Assembly (NCBI GenBank): GCA_934778205.1 | Contig: CAKVOD010000002.1 | Coordinates: 1 to 64,000, forward strand | DNA length: 64,000 nt | Reading direction: 5' to 3' | Source: an uncultured Clostridia bacterium | GTDB lineage: Bacteria; Bacillota; Clostridia; Christensenellales; UBA1242 | Shown here: positions 61,855-64,000 of the stretch, in pieces | Layout: each line of letters opens with the position of its first letter | Numbering within the stretch: position 1 is the stretch's first letter | Notes under the pieces: model-generated | Told to the model about the DNA's origin: nothing | Seen by the model: the letters and a program-made list of their open reading frames with translations, nothing else | The model's database searches: none | Program-made: the position numbers and the translations under genes

Positions 61855-62391
61855 ATGAAAAAAAATATTGTAATCAACCTATTTGGTGCTCCGGGTTCAG
61901 GAAAATCCACTGCGATGGCATACATTTTTGCTAGCCTAAAGATGCGCGGAATCAATTGTGAAATGGCGCCTGAATTTGCAAAGGAACTTTTTTTTGAGCA
62001 AAATATGACAGCGTTTGGCAATCAAGTTTACATTTTAGGCAATCAATTTTATAGAATTAGTAGATTGCTCGACAAAGTCGATGTCATCATCACAGATTCT
62101 CCAGTGTTTATTAGCGTTTATTATAATGAACTAAAATGCGCCAAAGAGGAATTTAATCAATTTATTGTCGAAGCATCAAAGGGGTTTAACAACAAAAACT
62201 ATTATCTCAAACGCGTTGTTGAATATGACCCCAATGGACGTCACCAAACGAGGGAGGAAGCCGACGAAGTTGGAGATACGTTGCTTTCATTGTTTGATAA
62301 ATATAGCGTAGAATTTGAGTACGCAGACTCTTTACCAGAAACGCTTGACGGAATCGTGGACGAGATTGTAAAAATGGTCAATGAGAAGTAA
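61855..62391 (+). CDS. P-loop ATPase/kinase-like protein (AAA_28-type)
   Basis: A 178-residue P-loop protein. Walker A is NLFGAPGSGKSTAMAYIFAS (residues about 8-27). DVIITDSPV (about 78) looks like Walker B or a kinase DSP motif, and HQTREEADEVGD near residue 140 could be a lid. It resembles the AAA_28/NadR-type nucleoside or polynucleotide kinases also found in phages. ATG 61855 has AAAGGAAA upstream; the longer frame from 61795 lies upstream of the site. Substrate unknown. Confidence 0.78.
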   Translation: MKKNIVINLFGAPGSGKSTAMAYIFASLKMRGINCEMAPEFAKELFFEQNMTAFGNQVYILGNQFYRISRLLDKVDVIITDSPVFISVYYNELKCAKEEFNQFIVEASKGFNNKNYYLKRVVEYDPNGRHQTREEADEVGDTLLSLFDKYSVEFEYADSLPETLDGIVDEIVKMVNEK

Positions 62392-62478
62392 TTTGCAAAA
62401 TTTATGGAAATTTACTGCATAAATGTGAAGTTTTGACCAATAATAATAGTATTCAAAGCATTTTTTTAGTAAAATGTT

Positions 62479-62506
62479 TTGATTTTTTGCTAAAGTATGG
62501 TATAAT
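62479..62506 (+). promoter_or_regulatory. ruvX promoter
   Basis: TTGATT, 16-base spacer, TATAAT. It excludes the longer frame starting at 62433. Confidence 0.6.
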
Positions 62507-62528
62507 TAACGCAGTGGCAGGCAAAAAA

Positions 62529-62942
62529 ATGAAAAAAATGGGCGTAGATTTAGGACAAGTTCGTATTGGAATAGCACTTTCTGATGCGTTGAATATTTTT
62601 GCTTATGCTCTTGAAACATACAAGCGAAAGAACTTGAAAGAGGACTTAGAGTATTTGGCGAAAATTGCAAATGAAAATGAAGTCGACACGATAGTTTTCG
62701 GATTGCCGTTGAATATGGATGGCACGCAGGGCGAAAAGTGTCAAGAAACATACGAGTTTGTTGAGAATTTAAAGAAATACTGTAATCAAAAAATAGTGTT
62801 TCAGGATGAAAGGTTGACTACTGTCAGCGCGGAAAAAATGCTGATTGATGCCAATGTTTCGCGCCAAGGGAGAAAGCAAGTCATCGACAAAATTGCAGCC
62901 ACATTTATTCTGCAAAGTTATTTGGACAAAAAAAGTTTATAG
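62529..62942 (+). CDS. ruvX: RuvX/YqgF RNase-H-fold nuclease
   Basis: An RNase-H-fold protein thought to process 16S rRNA ends (YqgF) and related to Holliday resolvases. 137 residues. Catalytic pattern: MGVDLGQVRIGIALSD (first Asp), FGLPLNMDGTQGE, FQDERLTTVSAEKML (Glu-Arg) and IDKIAATFILQSYL (last Asp). ATG 62529 was chosen because the promoter lies just upstream. Followed after nine bases by a DUF1292 gene, the usual Bacillota order. Confidence 0.95.
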   Translation: MKKMGVDLGQVRIGIALSDALNIFAYALETYKRKNLKEDLEYLAKIANENEVDTIVFGLPLNMDGTQGEKCQETYEFVENLKKYCNQKIVFQDERLTTVSAEKMLIDANVSRQGRKQVIDKIAATFILQSYLDKKSL

Positions 62943-62951
62943 GAGTTTATT

Positions 62952-63260
62952 ATGGAAAAAAATGCGATTGAAAGATTATTGGACGAGAACGACCTTGGAA
63001 CAATAGTTCTTTTTGACGAAAATGACAAGGAAGTTGAGTTTGAACAAATTGCTATTATCCCTTATGAAGATGAGGTTTATGCAATTTTGAAACCTGTAAA
63101 AGAAATGGAAGGGGTTGCTGAAGATGAAGCAATCGTGTTCCTTTTGGACGCAGATGATGATTCAGACGACGTTTTGTCAGTAGTTGAAGACGATGCTATT
63201 ATTGATGCAGTGTTCGATGCTTATTATAAATTGTTGGATGAAGACGGGAAAAATGAATAA
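62952..63260 (+). CDS. DUF1292 family protein (YrzB-like)
   Basis: A 102-residue very acidic protein of the DUF1292 family, found beside ruvX in most Bacillota. Family features: IVLFDENDKEVEFEQIAII at the front and ADDDSDDVLSVVEDDAIID toward the end. The start ATG follows AGGAG, nine bases after ruvX. The function is unknown in any species. Confidence 0.93.
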   Translation: MEKNAIERLLDENDLGTIVLFDENDKEVEFEQIAIIPYEDEVYAILKPVKEMEGVAEDEAIVFLLDADDDSDDVLSVVEDDAIIDAVFDAYYKLLDEDGKNE

Positions 63261-63265
63261 ATCGC

Positions 63266-63294
63266 TTGACAAAAACATAATAATGTGTTATAAT
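63266..63294 (+). promoter_or_regulatory. rimP-nusA promoter
   Basis: TTGACA, 17-base spacer, TATAAT: perfect consensus match. Confidence 0.85.
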
Positions 63295-63310
63295 TAAAGC
63301 GTTATGATGT

Positions 63311-63344
63311 AAAATTGAGAGTGGCTTGTGCCACTCTCAATTTT
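63311..63344 (+). promoter_or_regulatory. Perfect leader hairpin before rimP
   Basis: 15-bp perfect stem AAAATTGAGAGTGGC/GCCACTCTCAATTTT with loop TTGT, 14 bases before the rimP ATG and just before AAAGGAG. It may pause or attenuate transcription of the rimP-nusA operon, or end transcripts coming from the ruvX side. Confidence 0.75.
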
Positions 63345-63358
63345 ATAAAGGAGAACAA

Positions 63359-63817
63359 ATGTCAAAAAATGTTGAATTAATTGAGCAAACCATTGCGCCA
63401 ATTGTGGAAGAGTGCGGTTGCAATTTGCTTGAAGTTGAATACGGCAAAACTTCGGACGGAATGACACTTACAGTATTTATTACCAAAGAAAGTGGCGTGA
63501 CGATTGAAGATTGCGAAAGTGTACATAAAGCAATTGACCCAACGATTGATGAAATTGACATTTCAAATGGCTTGCCATTTAATTTGTGTGTTTCTTCGTT
63601 TGGGTTGTCAAGGCAACTTGAAACCACCAAAGAATTTCAGTATAGAATGAATGAAATGTTAGAGGTGAAGTTGTTTGCACCTATGAATGACAAAAAAGAA
63701 TTTGAAGGCAAACTTATTGCCGTCGATGAAAATAACATTACATTGCAAGTTGGCGATGAAGAATTGACGATTCCGCGCAAATCAATTGCTAGCGCAAAAT
63801 TAAAGTTGGATTTTTAG
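63359..63817 (+). CDS. rimP: Ribosome maturation factor RimP
   Basis: Needed for maturation of the 30S subunit. 152 residues. N domain start SKNVELIEQTIAPIVEECGC NLLEVEYGK, then TVFITKESGVTIEDCESVHK, and the C-terminal SH3-like domain beginning near SSFGLSRQLETTKEF. I chose ATG 63359 after AAAGGAG; the frame extends 11 codons into the leader hairpin. First gene of the rimP-nusA operon. Confidence 0.95.
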   Translation: MSKNVELIEQTIAPIVEECGCNLLEVEYGKTSDGMTLTVFITKESGVTIEDCESVHKAIDPTIDEIDISNGLPFNLCVSSFGLSRQLETTKEFQYRMNEMLEVKLFAPMNDKKEFEGKLIAVDENNITLQVGDEELTIPRKSIASAKLKLDF

Positions 63818-63827
63818 GAGATAAAAA

Positions 63828-64000
63828 ATGATTAGTAAAGACTTTTTTAATGCTTTGAATGACCTTGAGGAACAAAAGAATATCAACAAGGAAGAATTTA
63901 TAAAGATTTTGGAAACGGCTTTGACTTCCGCATATAAAAAGAATTTTGGTGAAGCAAAATCAGCGTTTGTCAAACTAATTCCTGATAAAAACACAATCAA
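63828..64000 (+). CDS. nusA: Transcription factor NusA, N-terminal part (runs off right edge)
   Basis: Ten bases after rimP, with TAGGAG upstream. The 57 visible residues (MISKDFFNALNDLEEQKNIN, then EEFIKILETALTSAYKKNFG) match the RNA-polymerase-binding N domain of NusA, which modulates pausing and termination. The position after rimP supports the call. Confidence 0.93.
   Translation, partial: MISKDFFNALNDLEEQKNINKEEFIKILETALTSAYKKNFGEAKSAFVKLIPDKNTI

Noticed and set aside
1..64000. CRISPR arrays, IS elements, prophage or restriction systems
   Set aside because: No spaced repeat arrays, transposase, integrase, capsid or methylase genes were seen on either strand.

Overview
The window looks like a chromosome segment of a low-GC, endospore-lineage Bacillota (Clostridia-type) bacterium, probably an uncultured gut lineage. 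The evidence is the AT-rich sequence, clear Shine-Dalgarno sites, TTGACA/TATAAT promoters, sporulation genes (spoIVA, spoIVB, a ytxC-like gene) and Clostridia-type gene orders: infC-rpmI-rplT, yebC-ruvC-ruvA-ruvB-tgt, lepA-hemW, der-plsY...spoIVA, ruvX-DUF1292, rimP-nusA. No rRNA, complete tRNA, IS, prophage or CRISPR array was seen.

Layout. 0-5.9 kb is accessory: the front of an ABC ATPase, two ~206-bp direct repeats ending in tRNA-Lys-like 3' halves, a small membrane protein and two lipoproteins, the second driven by a promoter whose spacer is a run of 13 G. 5.9-22.1 kb: trpS, three poorly known genes including a glutamate-5-kinase-like kinase, mscL, a thioesterase, secD-secF, a HAD/acetyltransferase fusion, a DUF308 membrane protein, hemZ, recJ, spoIVB and ytxC-like. 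23.4-24.9 kb: infC-rpmI-rplT behind an attenuated leader. 25-31.6 kb: an unknown gene, a BspA-type leucine-rich-repeat protein and a heterodimeric ABC exporter. 31.7-36.6 kb: an rRNA methyltransferase, yebC, ruvCAB and tgt. 38.8-47.9 kb: GNAT, GDPD, lepA, hemW, der, plsY, a candidate 290-nt structured RNA and spoIVA. 50.3-64 kb: transketolase, topoisomerase IV (parE-parC), a flavoprotein, an amidohydrolase, hpf, ruvX, DUF1292, rimP and the start of nusA.

The most interesting content is a dispersed set of poly-G contingency loci. Three genes (22176, 36755, 48138) sit singly between housekeeping blocks. Each has a strong promoter and ribosome site, a G-run of 13, 13 or 14 within the first ten codons, a long polar N-region, one membrane or signal segment, an unrelated ectodomain, and a shared ~100-residue C-terminal module. 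In all three the assembled G-run puts the body of the gene out of frame with the start, and a run whose length is a multiple of three restores it. A fourth locus (4620-4757) has its G-run between -35 and -10. Together they look like an antigenic or adhesive surface-protein switching system with both translational and transcriptional versions.

Other points of note: a probable CTG start for infC, two sliding-clamp-like motifs in an unusual acidic N-terminal extension of ParC, a sigma-E-like promoter at spoIVA, and absence of gpsA from its usual place between plsY and spoIVA.
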